Assembly: GCA_963402885.1 (NCBI GenBank)
Contig: OY727098.1
Span: 25,086,417-25,150,416, forward strand
Direction: 5' to 3'
Length of the DNA stretch: 64,000 bases
Origin: Antedon bifida
Taxonomy: Eukaryota > Echinodermata > Crinoidea > Comatulida > Antedonidae
The position numbers were made by a program, and so were the translations under genes. Under the pieces are notes generated by a model. The model was not told the origin of the DNA. It saw nothing but the letters and a program-made list of their open reading frames with translations, and did not search any database. Position 1 is the stretch's first letter, and every line of letters starts with the position of its first letter. Of the stretch, positions 1 through 13,500 are shown piece by piece.

Positions 1-1070
1 ATTTACAATTTTGGTTAGATAATAGAGTTAATAATGATGTGGATAATAACATGGTTACGTCTTTTGTTAACGAAACAATCTCTTTTAGACAGTTTCTAAC
101 AAGTTCCACATGTATGCCAATAATAGTTAGATCTTTTTTACCGTCAAGTGATTCAAAATATATTTACAGCAAAAAGTTCTGGAAAAAATTAAATTAAAAA
201 ACTATTAAACAATTGCTCTCTGGCACCTTGTCAAATTCATGTCTCATTATCAGTAATGAGAAAAGTTAGAGTAAAGCTCTGGAAAAAGACAAATTTAAAT
301 AAAAAAGTAAAAACCATTTTAAAACACCCTTATTTTTATAAGTTAAATTACAGTTACAATACTTATGGCAAACAAAATATTGAATTTTAAAATGTAACAC
401 AGACAGAGTTTTTAGAATTTGTTTAATATTTCTCTGAGATGTTTGAATTGCTATCAATTGAAGAACGTAGGCTAGCTGACACACACGGGAGCTAGCAAAC
501 TGATTGAATTTCTTATGATTTCCTTTTCTGAAGAGCCTTCCTATAGGCAATGATTGAGTGTATGTTATTAATACAATATTGTACTTTAACTTCAGTCACA
601 AGTTTGCTATTAAATAGACTCGACGACTCTGGACATTGTTAACAAAAATATTACAACATTTTAACAGCAAATTAAAGAAATCTCGGTTAAATTAATTCAG
701 AGTATTAATTATAATTTTAAAAGAGCATGAAAATAAACACTCGATAAAAACCACAATATTTTTAAACAGGATATTTGATGATTAACTGACAAAAAGAGGA
801 AGTATTAACTGTTAATTGATAAAAGTATTGTTATTCTACGTTCTTTATAAGAATAAGGAAACCGAAATCCACAAGACATGACTAAATTTCATTTGTCATT
901 TTTATAAGTCATAGAACACTTATACACAAATCCATCTAAAACTTTTCTTTTTTTTGTTGGTCAACATAAATATTGTTTATTCATCCTTAATAAATATATT
1001 AATTGTTTTAATAAAAGTAAATAAATATAATAAAATTAATTAATAATTTTGTTTATTTTTCTTCTTTTAG
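1..1070. other. AT-rich intronic sequence upstream of KEAP1 exon
   Basis: No coding, RNA or clear repeat signal is visible. The stretch ends in a T-rich tract and AG that form the acceptor of the first visible KEAP1 exon, so at least its right part is intron. The short open frame on the minus strand near 266-550 has no recognisable features. Confidence 0.6.
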
Positions 1071-1916
1071 GAGTGACAAGTCTTGGTGATTATATTTTTG
1101 CAGTTGGTGGATATGATGGTGTTAATCAATTGAACAGTGTAGAACGATACGATGTAGAGAAAGATACATGGGAATTTATTGCACCAATGAACTCGAGGCG
1201 TAGCGCCCTCAGTGTAGATGTGGTTGGCGGAAAGCTATATGCTTTAGGTATGTTTTTATTATTATAGTACTGTTTTGATAACATAATGCTTTAAGGTATG
1301 TTTTTTTTTATAGTACTGTTTTGATAACATAATGCTTTAAGGTATGTTTTTATTCCAGTACTGTTTTGATAACATAATTGAAGTATTTGAAGTAAATACA
1401 TTAATTCTCTAAATCCTAGCTCTATTAAATTTTGTAAATTCTTGTGGTGTAAATCTTACAAAGTGCAGATAATGAATCTAGCAAAGTCATCCACGGATGA
1501 CAACATTTAAAAAGAAAGTTTTGCTAATTAGATGTTACTCATTTCAGTATGATTTCTAAACCCAACTTTCTAAACTAATGGGTTTTAGCTAGGACCGTTT
1601 ACTTTCATATTCTGTATCTATGGCAAAAAAATGTTAAAAAGTATATTAGATATTAACCTACTTTCCTTAAGATTATGTAAACGTATACACAGTCACTTAT
1701 CAACGATTTTAATTTATTTTTGTAGGTGGTTACGATGGGCAAGAGTTTTTGAGCTCAGTTGAATGCTACGATCCTGAAACCGGTAGATGGACGATTGTTA
1801 CGAATATGACATCAGGACGTAGCGGAGCGGGCGTTGCAGTTGGCATGGAGCCTTGTCGGACTGGTTTATGCGGCGTCCGTCGTAATGCAGCTCAAGTGAT
1901 GACAAACGCATCATAA
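1071..1916 (+). CDS. KEAP1: KEAP1 orthologue, last two coding exons (partial)
   Basis: KEAP1 is the BTB-Kelch substrate adaptor of CUL3 ubiquitin ligase that holds NRF2 in the cytoplasm and senses electrophiles. Two exons are visible: 1071-1247 (ends in phase 1 before GTATGT) and 1726-1916 (after TTTTTGTAG, TAA at 1914-1916). They encode the final two Kelch blades, with [17 protein letters not shown] in the first and [20 protein letters not shown] in the second, followed by [17 protein letters not shown], which matches the distinctive end of vertebrate KEAP1. Residues at the positions of the human NRF2 contacts Tyr525, Gln530, Ser555, Tyr572, Phe577 and Ser602 all appear conserved, so peptide binding is probably intact. 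The C-terminal tail ([17 protein letters not shown]) differs from vertebrates. The BTB, IVR and first four Kelch repeats lie left of the window. AATAAA words near 2058 could be the poly(A) signal. Another KLHL protein is the alternative, but the C-terminus argues for KEAP1. Confidence 0.9.
1241..1380 (+). repeat. Three tandem 46-47 bp copies spanning the KEAP1 splice donor
   Basis: Units start at 1241, 1288 and 1334, each opening with GCTTTA(A)GGTATG and continuing to TACTGTTTTGATAACATAAT. The first unit contains the exon end and real donor. The next two repeat the donor-like GGTATG in the intron. Copies two and three also carry TATAG or CCAG before TACTG, which resemble weak acceptors. Confidence 0.85.
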
Positions 1917-3403
1917 CAATGGGCTTTTTTTGTTTGCTTCTAAACATCTTTAGACATCTTTTGATCTGTACACTGCTGCTTGTGAAATCTACATGCATTA
2001 GTAAACTTAATTACTTATATAAGAACACTGCAAAACAGACAATTTAATAGTTCTCCTAATAAAATAATAAATAACCTTAAATTGAAAAGTGTTGTTTCGA
2101 TCATGCAATGGTCTTTTGTTTGGGAAGAAATTATATTGAAATCACTTACCGTTGCGATTTTTACTATTTTTTCAAATCTTGGTTATTTTGTTTTTAATTG
2201 GGAAAATCAACAATTTCTTAACAGTTAATATTAGGTAGCTTTGCAGAACAGTTCCAAAATTATGCAATATTTAAAAAAATTTATTTAAAAAATGCTATTT
2301 AGTATGCTGTATACCTTGATAAAAAAGCACTCTTCCATGCGGAAGGCTTTTAATGATTTAAAATGTGTTTGACTGCCGCCCTCTAGGAGTCCGTTATAAT
2401 ATTGTTTGAAGGTGTGATCTCAGTTTAGTCTTGAGTTTTAGTATCATATGAGGAAAGAAATTAAAGTGTTTTTTAGACAGGCTAAAAACCTAATATTATT
2501 ATTAGTCAAATTAAAATAAATAAGGCCTTTAAAAGGTTTTTGGTTTTCAGAGTACATTACAGTACATATTATATTCCCAGTACAAAACATAATATTATAT
2601 ACAACTCTATTCTAATTCAATCTGTTAATTAACAATTAGTAAACTATACCCCTTTAATATCATCAGCAGTGATAACTACATTTATAATTAGTTTCTTAAA
2701 TGTTTAATTAATTTTAATTAATAATATGAAAGTGGTGTTTGCCAAACTTGCCAATCTATTTTTGGTGATTAATAATGAATATGTTTATAATTATGTATGT
2801 TTAATTTACGTTCATTCTGCTTTGCTTAGTGATTAAAGAAATCAAAATGATTGTGTTGTTTCTAGTACCATTGTATACAATGGCAATAAACAATATTTGT
2901 TTCTATAATAACGATGATAGGTTGTGCTTAATTTAATTTGATAGTTTTGTTTAGAGGCATTGTGATAAAAAAAAAAGAGTAAAAGTATAAAAACATGTAC
3001 TGCCAATATTTGAGCAGGAGGATGTGGTGCTTGTACTGGTATATTATTTATATAACATATATATAAATATCTATATATATATTTCTTGATTTTGTCATGG
3101 ATGATATCAAGATGTGTTGAACGATACAACCAATTTTAAGACGAGTTGGTGTTAGGGGTGTAGATAAAATCTGTATGTAATTGTTGTTAAATAATCCAAA
3201 ATGTAATATTTTGTACATTATAAACCTTACAAGAGCTTTGTTGAGCTCAATATAAAAGCTCTTCCATGTTTGAAAATTCATATTATGTAAGTTATCTTTC
3301 CAGTGATGTTTAATCAAATAAAAAATGCAATTTAAAATGATCCTCTTTGTTTTGTATGTATATATTGTGATGATTCTGAAATGATGCTTGACGATGATGA
3401 TTT

Positions 3404-3548
3404 CAGTGGGGACGGGGTTTAGAAAACTTGAATGCTCCTTAAAATACTTAATTTAAATGGTTTATATGCTTTACTACGATTATCGCAGTGGGGACAGAGT
3501 TTAGAAAACTTGAATGCTTCTTAATAAAATACCTAATTTAAATCGTTA
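3404..3548. repeat. Tandem duplication, period about 82 bp
   Basis: CAGTGGGGACGGGGTTTAG at 3404 recurs as CAGTGGGGACAGAGTTTAG at 3486. Both are followed by GAAAACTTGAATGCT and a near-identical AT-rich tail. Two copies with a few substitutions. Confidence 0.8.
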
Positions 3549-3770
3549 TAGATATACTAAAGAACCTATCAAAGGTTCCTGACTAATGTTTATTGAACTT
3601 AGTCCAAAGAAGAAGACAGATGAATAAGGAAGGTGAAACAAACAACAAAAAAGAAAGTGGCTTTGGTATGTATAAGTACACTGCTAAAATGAAATAGAAA
3701 AATAAATAGTTAGAATATCACATTATTGGTGTACAAAATGAACCCATAATATTGAATTCTGAGTTTATAA

Positions 3771-3863
3771 CCCAGTGGCTGTATTCACCAATCATACTTA
3801 AGTGAGATATTTCTCTTAACTCAATAAATTATTTTAAGTGTGAATGGTGAATACGACCACTGG
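3771..3863. repeat. Palindromic repeat, about 93 bp
   Basis: The left arm CCAGTGGCTGTATTCACCA and the right arm TGGTGAATACGACCACTGG are inverted copies, and the inner arms (ACTTAA) also pair. It looks like a very small foldback MITE or its relic. No clear target duplication was identified. Confidence 0.6.
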
Positions 3864-3918
3864 AGTACAATGCATCCACTATACAGGCCCCATGTATTAA
3901 TATTATTACTATTTTATC

Positions 3919-3962
3919 ATTTTCAACAATTCCCTGAGCTATAGCTCAGGTTTTTGTTGAAA
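3919..3962. repeat. 44-bp near-perfect palindrome
   Basis: The core CCTGAGCTATAGCTCAGG is a perfect 18-bp palindrome. It is flanked by CAACAA on the left and TTGTTG on the right, which also pair. It can form a cruciform or RNA hairpin. Confidence 0.75.
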
Positions 3963-4407
3963 AATAAGCAAATGTCGATCCTCTTGTATTTCTATACAAA
4001 TTGGTTGTAAGACACCATACACATGCTCACTTTTTTTTAGACTAGACAAAAAAGATACAACTGTTACACAAACTATTAGTTTAATATAAATAGCCATATA
4101 AATACATATAAACTTTTTGATAATAAAAGCCTAAGCCTAATGCATATTTCCAATGTAAAAAAATAGTTCAGTCTTTATGTTGTTTCTTTTCTTTTCTTTA
4201 TTACTACTTTATTGTACATGGCTTGCCCGCCACAAGTGTCAATTGGAGTAATCCAATTGATGTTTAACTTCTAGGGCTCTTGCCTCTTCTTTTTTGCATT
4301 AAAAAAAAAAATTTGATATGATTATTTTGAAGCAAAAGTATTTTAATTATTTATTTTTAATACTTTATTTTTGTCAAAGGTTTACGTTTTATTTGAAATG
4401 AAATGAA

Positions 4408-4464
4408 ATATATGGGCACATCACATTTCTTGTCACATAAAGTTTGATAGTGTAGCCAGAGCTT
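4408..4464. mobile_element. Half copy of the palindromic TTA-MITE family
   Basis: It contains TATGGGCACATCACATTT, GTCACATAAAGTTTGATAG and TGTAGCCAGAGCTT, the right half of the hairpin MITE found complete at 46363-46502. The left half is missing. Confidence 0.7.
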
Positions 4465-4566
4465 AAGATAAAGAAACACGTTCCAGCACAACATTACAGT
4501 AAACAGACATTACTAGTAACAAGTAGATCACAAATGGGGACTGCAAACCAAGAGAGATGTCACTAC

Positions 4567-7500
4567 TCAGAACAAGTCATCTTCAATGTCAAGTGACGTA
4601 AGTGATGGAGAACTGAGAAGATCATCATCCTCCTCAACACCATCTGGTAGATCTGAAAGGGAGCTAAGAGACAGTGCATCTTCTGAAAGAATAAAAGTAA
4701 ATAAATGGATTATTTAAATGAACTACTAAAGTACCATGTGATTGTAGTCTGGTTGGATAAATGAAATTAGGAAATAAGAACAAAATTAATCAGATGATGA
4801 AGATGTGATACATTTAAAACCAAGTCTTTTGGAGTGGAGGTTTTTCAAGAGCCTAGGTTTGGTGGGCAAACATCTACTAAAATATATATAATATGTTCAA
4901 TTTTAAAACTATCCGAAATAATCTGTTTATATAGAGCAAAAGAACACTAATGGGTATAAATACCAATCTTAGACATAATGTAAAGCAATTTATACAGTAA
5001 TATTACTGAAGAGACTTAAAAATGTGTTATGTTGAAAAGTATCATCAAACTACTGATAGACAATATGATGACCTAATATGGAAACATAAAATGACATGCC
5101 CAAAAGAAAGTAAAATTAAGATACCTTAAAAAGGAATACGTACAAGGACCTAAAATAACATCTTTTTTTTATATCATATCCGACAAAAAAAATTATCATG
5201 ACGAGATTAATTAACATCTACATTGAGAAAGTGAACTGTAAAAGAATAACAACACACAACGAATAAATCTGTTTATTCATTATGATCATCCATATTATTC
5301 TTTAAAAAAATCTTTCTTTTGTGACCCATCTAAAAATGCTATAGGGAAAAGGATGCCTAATTATGTCCCCATTTAGGTCCCAAATTTTAATTGGCAATTG
5401 ATGTCACAAACATTAGAAATGCATCTTCATCTTGGGATCGACGGAGGTGAACAGAATGATACGTGAAACTCTCTAGAGTAAGGAAGTTCGCTAATTACGA
5501 ACAAATCACGACATCTAGGGTAGATTGTGTAAGTCATGTAACTCATGGCATGAACCGTGTTAAACAATAATTTGCATCATTAAACACAAATCACATGACA
5601 TGCTAAATTGTATGACTAAATGATGAGAATAGACCTGTGAGGATAAAGCAAATATTTAACTATATTTTATTTTTATATTAACAATTATAAGATAAAAAAC
5701 CAAAGCATAAATATGACCAGAAACACTTAATACATATTTGCATTTTGTAGGTTTGTTATGTATTTTTAAAGAGCTTCATTTAAGACCTGATTAAGCGATG
5801 GGTTAAGAGAGAGGAATGACAAGTTGCATTACAGTGAGTGAGCGCTCACTGGTAAACCCAGGGGGCCCGGAGCTTAGCAGTGTCCTGAAGAAATAACAGG
5901 TATTAAAATATGTCGAAAAAGGCTAATAAATGTCCGAGGTCTCCAGCGTCAGAAGGCCACTTTACGGTTCCTAAACCATGGGGCCTCAGGCCTCTGCGTT
6001 ACGCCACTAGGAATGACCTCTCCAAAATCCAAAAAGTAGTATGATAGCTCTATTATAAAGTATTAACTACTGTAAACTATGCAGAGCTTATTGCCTGTAA
6101 TATCTACTATCTACCGTTTTACATTTTGTAGGTTTGCCTTTCTACTGTTTTTTTTATATGATGTCATATGTTCCCCTCTCTACATCATGTAAAGCTCTGT
6201 CTACACTATCAAACTTTATGTGATGTTCCCATATATGGACATGATGATGTCATATTACTACCATATTTGGGCATATCACTACCATATTTGGGCATATCAC
6301 TACCATATTTGGGCACATCGTTTTGGGCTTTCTTTCTGTTTGCTTTTTAACTGAATAAGTACAGTACTTTATAAATGTTTTGGAAAACATTTTAAAATGT
6401 ATTATATTGTTATTCTATAACAATCTATATTTGCAGAACAGGACTTTATTATCATGTAATATGTGAATAGTTACCAATTAAAAAATCCATGTACATCAAA
6501 ATTAATTATTCATTAAAACAAAGTCATCTAATTAAAATGTACAGAAAAAGTGTAAAACCAAAACCATCTTACAAGTCCCTAACATGTCAAGGATGACTTT
6601 CCAAACTCTATCAGCCACAAGATAAAAATCTGATGTTCATTATTTTTTGACACTATCATCTTGTCCCCGATTTCCTTCTCAATTTTTTCCATTTGTAATT
6701 TTAACAATAACATCTGCTTGAAACGGGTTCGCGACCTCAGATACTGAAAGCAAAAATCTGATTGCTCATCATTTTTTTAAAAGAACAATAGAGAATGGAA
6801 GATGAGACAACTCTTTGCAGTTTTCAATTTCATATGGTTATGTTTCGATACTCTACAACTAATGACATGTCTCTGTCATTCAGGGTTTGTCACTAATTAA
6901 TTGCCAGGATGTTTCAAACTTTATCCAAAATGATTACAGACAAATCAGGGCATAAGGGCACGAGTTTATTAGGCCTGAATCTGATACAGCATTGTAGATG
7001 ATAATTCATTTATTAACAAAAAATTAGTTGCACATTCAACCTCGTGTTTATGGCGACCGTACACATTAGAACCCCTGGTTTTGGTCACCACTTTCAGGGA
7101 CACCCCTATAAAAGGGACACTTTCTTGTGCAACGGGGAAACACTTTGTTGGGTTGTGGTGTACTGTCCTCTTAATGGTGTTCTTACTGTAATTGATATCA
7201 AATTAATTTATTGTAAAGTTTATCAGTGGCACACAGTGGTACGTTTAATAGAGATACACCATGTACCATCGTCGGCATGATTAATGATCTATTATAACTG
7301 TAAAGTGTGGGGTTTATATTATAGTATGAAATGTAGGGAAGGTGTTTCCGATTGCAAAACATCTTAATAAAGAAATAAATAAATAAATGCTGCCTTAAAA
7401 ACGAATATTTTTTTGTTTTATGTTATGTTGACTCTGCAAAATAAGACTTGATATTAGTGATAGGGGGTGGGGTGGGAGAGGAGGGAATTCCCATTTATTC

Positions 7501-10500
7501 TAGTGGTACAACGGTTGTTTTATAAAGTATTTACTGAGCTATGCAGAACTTAATAGTTACAGTCAACTTAAAACTCTGCATGACTTTAAAACCATTTTGC
7601 CTCCTCGTGTGAAAACACACTTCCCTTTCTGACACATCGTGACAGATGAGTGATAGCTATAGTCTTATCTAAGATTTAGCAATTAAATTTTCATCTATTT
7701 TTGTGTAAATCTAATGCAAAATACAATGACAAGCAAATATAAAATAATGCAATTCCCCAGAAGAAATTACATCCAATTGTGATCTGGCAATTTTTTTTTT
7801 GGCACTATAATCCCTTTTTTGTTCGATATAACCACAATTTTATTTCACAAAAAACAAAAGCGTAGAAAATAATCATGTAACGATTTTTTTCTCGCTTAGC
7901 GTCTGGCATGGGATGACCTCGATAAGTCTAGTAATCTTTTTCAATAAGGAATTCATGTTTAGGTAATCGCAGTGCTTAAGCTTGTCTGAAAATTTGTTTG
8001 ACCTTTTAGAGTACATGCACTGAATTTGAGAGATATTTGGTAATATTTTGAATAGTTTTCATAGCTGTAATACACCTTAATACTGCAGTTCTGTAACTAA
8101 TTATCACAATCACCTCTGAAAGATTTGTTGTTGTATGGTAAACAAGTGTAGGCCTACACAAGTTTATTTTATCACTGTACTCTTTTTTTAATACTTAATG
8201 ACATATGTTTACTCTATTAACTTTTCCATGTATGCTTGTTTATATATTATATATTGTGTTCCTTATACAAAGCTTTATATTTTTACTAGGGTTATCTTGT
8301 TTTAACCTGCTTGCACATTACTAAGACATTTCTTTCTTTTCATGGACTTAATTTTACGATTGTTTATTAATGTACACCTTATTGTATACGTGTATTACTG
8401 TAATACCTTGTGATATAGTAACCCAAAAAACATGATGGCATAAACCACAACAGCAGAGACTATACATTTATAGGTCCATGCTATAATATTGAATTTCAAA
8501 TCAGAAACTGTTTTTAAAATGTCGACAATAAACTATAGAGGGTGCCCTAGTGAAAAGACTGTTTGGTACAGTGCTTTGTATCAAGAAAGTTGCACTGCTA
8601 TACCCAATACAAATGTTTTAATAATATATTTTACTGTTAATATCAGTTTGAGATCTTTGAGTGACCATTGAAAGTTCTCAGTGTTGTGCTACTAACCTGT
8701 TTTGATTGCTCTATGGCCATTGATTGCACTGGACATTAGAACTGGACTCTTGTCCATGTCAACACTTGTATCGTTATCACTGTCTTCGGTTGATGAACCA
8801 GAAAATAGATCTTTTTCTCGTTGTCTTGTTCCTAAAAATTAAAAAACAATGATAAAATAATCTTGTTTAGACTTCCGAAATTAAAAAGATAAAAGAAAAA
8901 AATACAATCACAGGTAGTCTAGAAGAGTTATTTGCTATAGTATTTATGAACATATATTTAAGTATATTATGCTATACCATGTTGCTTTGTTTTTCTGTGT
9001 GTTTTCTTGTTTCTTTTTGTATTTTTTAAGCTACTTGTGAAACTGTAACTTCCACTTTCTAATTTGCTTACAGAATCTTGCAGGTGCTCCATCTCTGACC
9101 TATGAAAGCAAAAGAAAATAATGGTATGAATTAAGATTCAATGATTCTATAAAGCTATCATATTGATTATGCAATTTATTCAACAGTACTGCAAACAAAT
9201 TTGTAATAGAAAACAACTTTAAATTAGAATGAAAGAAACAAACACTGTAATTGAAGATTTATAATAATATATTTTACATTTTTTTTATGTCAATTGGTTG
9301 CTTTCTAAAGACACATCAAAGTTTATGAGCTAGCATTATTATTGATAAACTTTACCTTATTTGGTTTATTTCTTGTTTTGCTTGTTGTTTTTCTCTTGTA
9401 GTTTGGCCTAGCTCACATATATGTCTCTGTCCTGATGCTGATATCTCAGATACACCCTAGAGAAAATTTGTGGAAATATTATGGGGAGAAGAGAGGCACA
9501 TATTCAGATTATGTTGTACATATCTTTGTCAGCAGTTTAATACAGCTATATAGTAATATTTATTATCCTGACCATAATTCACCTATTATGTTTTGGCTTC
9601 ATTCAATAAACATTGTATACAGTATATGAGTTATTAATGAATAATTATTTAAAATATGAATTAAAATTACAGTACTTAAATATTAAATAAGTACAGTACA
9701 ATCTTTATATTTATATGAAGTGTAGTGTCAAGTTAAGGGGCTGAGCGGTTAAATGGCAGGGGTGCTGCAAACCATAGCAATACAATAGGCACAGGTTCAA
9801 GTCACTCCTTGACCATTTTTCAGGTGGTAGAACAAGTCTTTTCGGATAAGGACTGGAGGCCCAGTGTACAGATCTGACTTGTGTGTATCTTTCTAAAGAG
9901 TAGGGGGTTAACCCTGGTCCATTCAGCCCCTGTGGACAGACGTTTGGTGGCAACACTCAACACAAAGGGACCCTTAGTGGAGAAGAAAGTTATTGTATGT
10001 GCTGTCCACACATGTGCGCAATTCCCAGTAGGCTGTTAGTCGCAGGTCATTCCCCCATTTACAAAGGTAAATCACAAATAGTATGACCCTTTGGATCCAT
10101 GTACATTTAAAGAAAAGGTGTGAAGAAAAATGTGTACAATATGCTCAAGAAAATATAATTTATAAATAGTTTATTAAGTATTGATTAATGTTGAATGCAA
10201 GTTACATACAACTTCATACCCGTAAATTCAATTCATATCATAATAAAACTTTACTTTCTCTTTGAATTTTGTCTTCATGTAAAATTGATAACAAATCAAA
10301 TACTCTTCAATATAATTTGACACCATCTAGCCATCGAAATTGTTATACTGTATATTGTAAATTTTCAGAATTAAAATGTGTTTATAAATGGAATTCTGTG
10401 AAATTGTTTGAAATGGTATGATGATCACCATCATAACGAACTACGAACATTGAACATTAAAAAGGTAAGAAAAAGATAACTGAATATTAATACTGTAACA

Positions 10501-13500
10501 TAAGTTTATTTTATAGAAAATTATTTATATTGTTGTATTTGGGCTATGTATATAATAAATGTCCTTGTAAATATACTATAAGTTTAAATGATAAAAGAAC
10601 TTTACCCTTTCAACTCTGTCAATTCGTCGCATCACTTCCTTGTTGTCCCCAGCTTGACCTGAGAGGTCAATCTCAATCTTAATAAGACGTGTTCGTAAAC
10701 TTTCTATGTCTCTTCTGATTGCATTTGAATCTTCTTGTTGATAACGTTTACTAAAAAAGACGAAACATTGTTTTAGATTATGTAGATTGAAACAGCGACT
10801 GGGCATTTAAAATATCATGTTGGTACATCACAGCTAATACTAGTATAGTAAAGCCCCTCATGAACATGAACAATTCTTTTTATTTTATGTCTTTAGGCAC
10901 ATGTGGCCAAGGATTACCTTTAGTGAATTAATCACTGTCCTATCAGATAGGCTGTAATCCCCTGATACAGGGGCTATTTTGTGAACCAGTTCACCAGGGT
11001 AACCCCCTACTCATCTCAAATGATGAACTGGGTTCTTTAAAGTGCACACAGGTTATAACTGTGTACACTGGCCTAATGTGATTTTGTTTTACATGATTAT
11101 TTATTTCAGAATTATCGTGTAATGTTTCTTTCATATTAATTAATGTAATAACCTGAACCACTTATTTTATATCAACAATTTAGGGTTTAGTATAAATATT
11201 TCCCTCAAGGGTAATTAATGTTTATTGCTTGGCGTCTACGGATTAAAATGAATGTTATTATTAGTATCAATGTGTAATTTTATAACATAATGGCGTCATC
11301 CTTCAACATACAGAACAAAGTGAATATGTATTAAAATGGATAAAATACTGTATTTAGTCTACATGATTTAAATATTGCGCATATATCCACTACATGTGTT
11401 TACTAATTTATTATCCATTACTAGTTTCAATTAAATCACAATATTAAATTATGATGGCTGGACAAATAAAATTTGGTTAAAAAAACAATGTAAGGTAGCT
11501 CACCAAATGGAACTATATTTTGTAGCAATGTAAAAACAACATAAGTTTAACTGTACAAAGACTATTTCTATACTGTTAGTAATTAATCGGCCAGAAAGCA
11601 ATATAAAAATTAAGGTCATTATCATCAATTTATATCACAAAAGATAATAACAAACACCTTTAATTAACTTCAAAGCCTATTAATGATACCTGAAACCTAA
11701 ATTAGGGAAGCAGCTTTCATTAGCTGTTCCCATAGGAGCAACTGAATTGATGATCAACTAACCAGTCAGTAACATCTCTCATTAGGTTCATAGCAATATC
11801 ATCATTGACTGCTACTGTATCTTTACTCTGCATTTTCACTTGTGTTTGAAGATCTCCAAGTTCAAACTTCATTTCTCGTTGTAAGTTTTGCAACTTCATT
11901 TCGGTTTCTAGGTCAACACCTTTTTCCGCTAGACGTCGGTTCACCATTGCAAGGTCGCTTTGTAACTGTTTAACCTGGTTGTTGGAACGTTCACGGTCAT
12001 TTTCAAGTGATTTTACCTGCAATGCTAATGTCTGGATCATCTACAATGGAAACTAAATATTAAAAGGCTGGTATCTTTGTTTTCTATTTCTATGGAACCA
12101 CTTGCGTGACAGGGAAAAGAAAGTGTGGTAATAGGTCACATCTTAACACAGTTTCTTAAAAGTTCTTCTTTCCCCAAATATCAAGTGGTCTTTAGATTAG
12201 TTAGCTATTTGAGAAAAAATATGCATTGTAAATTTCATTAAAATGGGTCATTAAATTACTCTATAAATTGAAAAGAAATATTTTATTATTGCTGTCAATA
12301 ACTTCTGAAAAATTGCATTATTTTGTTGACCTATGTAAAAGGTCAAATGCTCAAAAAGTGCAATTCAGTGACCCCAAAAAGTAAACCCCACATATATGGA
12401 CCTTGTGTCCTGGGACAGTAAATTACCCTGTATTGGGATACGGGCCACGTCTTTAAAGGGTTAAGTTTTAAACAGAAAGGTATAAATTTTACTCGTTTAA
12501 ATTCTTTAAAATATTTAATGCCCAATATGGTAATCCAATAACATGAGAAAAATATGTGAGAGCAGGGCAAACATCGGATCAATTAACTTACAGTAGCTCT
12601 CTCTCTCTCTCTCGCAAGTATTTATTTAACTATCATGAGAAATAAAGGTCATTTTTATTTTAAATGTCTCCAAATTGTTACAATTTATTCTGTTATCCAC
12701 CACCAACCTTGTTTTGGTTTTCAATTTTTTCACTAAGTAACGCAACTAATCCAGGAGTGTTGTCTGTTAAATTTAAACCATCAGTCGGCCGGTAACTTGT
12801 AAGTGATGAGTTTAGATGAGCATCAATGTAGTTTGATGGAGATGATGGACTAAATGGATCACGCCTTCCATGATAAGATCCTAATAATCAAAACAAAATG
12901 ATAACACAGTCAACCATCCAAATAATGTAAATGGGGGAATAACCTGCGACCTGGAGTATAATAGACTCTCTGAAAACCAGAAACTACAGTATCTCAGACT
13001 TCTTGTATTTTCCATAAAATAGGTCAGCTTATGTGTGTCCAATATCAGGAGAATTGACTGTATCTGCCGTAGGTTTTTAACCAATGCAAAATAATCAGTT
13101 CAGCATTTCTCGTACAACAGGTTTTGCACTGCATTATTTATTTATATGTATGTACTTTACTTATTTTGTAAAGCACAATAATACATAAAACAAAAATATG
13201 TACAGACACAATACTATAGGAAGAACATATAATATGCAGAATTTAAGTTTAAATAAAAAATCTCATGTTATGCTAATATAAAAATTAAAGATTAGTAAAT
13301 AAAAAGGCAATTTAATGCTAAATAAACTATCTTTTGAAATATTCTTTTAGTTTCTTTACAGTAAATGTGCAAAAGAGAGTTGTTACTGTATTTAAGGTAT
13401 AAAACAACAATCCCTTGATTTATGTATTATTACTTTACCTGACAAGTGTTGAGGCTTGGACCGTCGACTTTCTTTAAATGAATTGTATACACCATGATGA

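Larger units (their letters stand above)
1917..4566. other. KEAP1 3' UTR and intergenic region
   Basis: Convergent space between KEAP1 (+) and the coiled-coil gene (-). It holds possible AATAAA poly(A) signals on the plus strand, an 82-bp-period duplication, a 93-bp palindromic element, an 18-bp perfect palindrome and a half MITE, all listed separately. No convincing coding sequence is seen. TTTATT words at about 4363 and 4388 could be the poly(A) signal of the minus-strand gene. Confidence 0.6.
4683..8696. other. Last intron of the coiled-coil gene
   Basis: AT-rich, with no extra exon recognised. It holds an interspersed repeat (5830-6035), a truncated MITE (6193-6320), and a region near 7030-7390 with GGGACAC-type DNA-transposon debris ending in an AAAT-rich tract. 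Confidence 0.55.

Noticed and set aside
6168..6350. Open frame with repeated LPYLGIS peptide
   Set aside because: The peptide repeat is simply the translated 21-bp unit of a MITE, not a gene.
12595..12615. CT dinucleotide run as a regulatory polypyrimidine tract
   Set aside because: It is a short microsatellite in the middle of an intron, not positioned at any splice acceptor.
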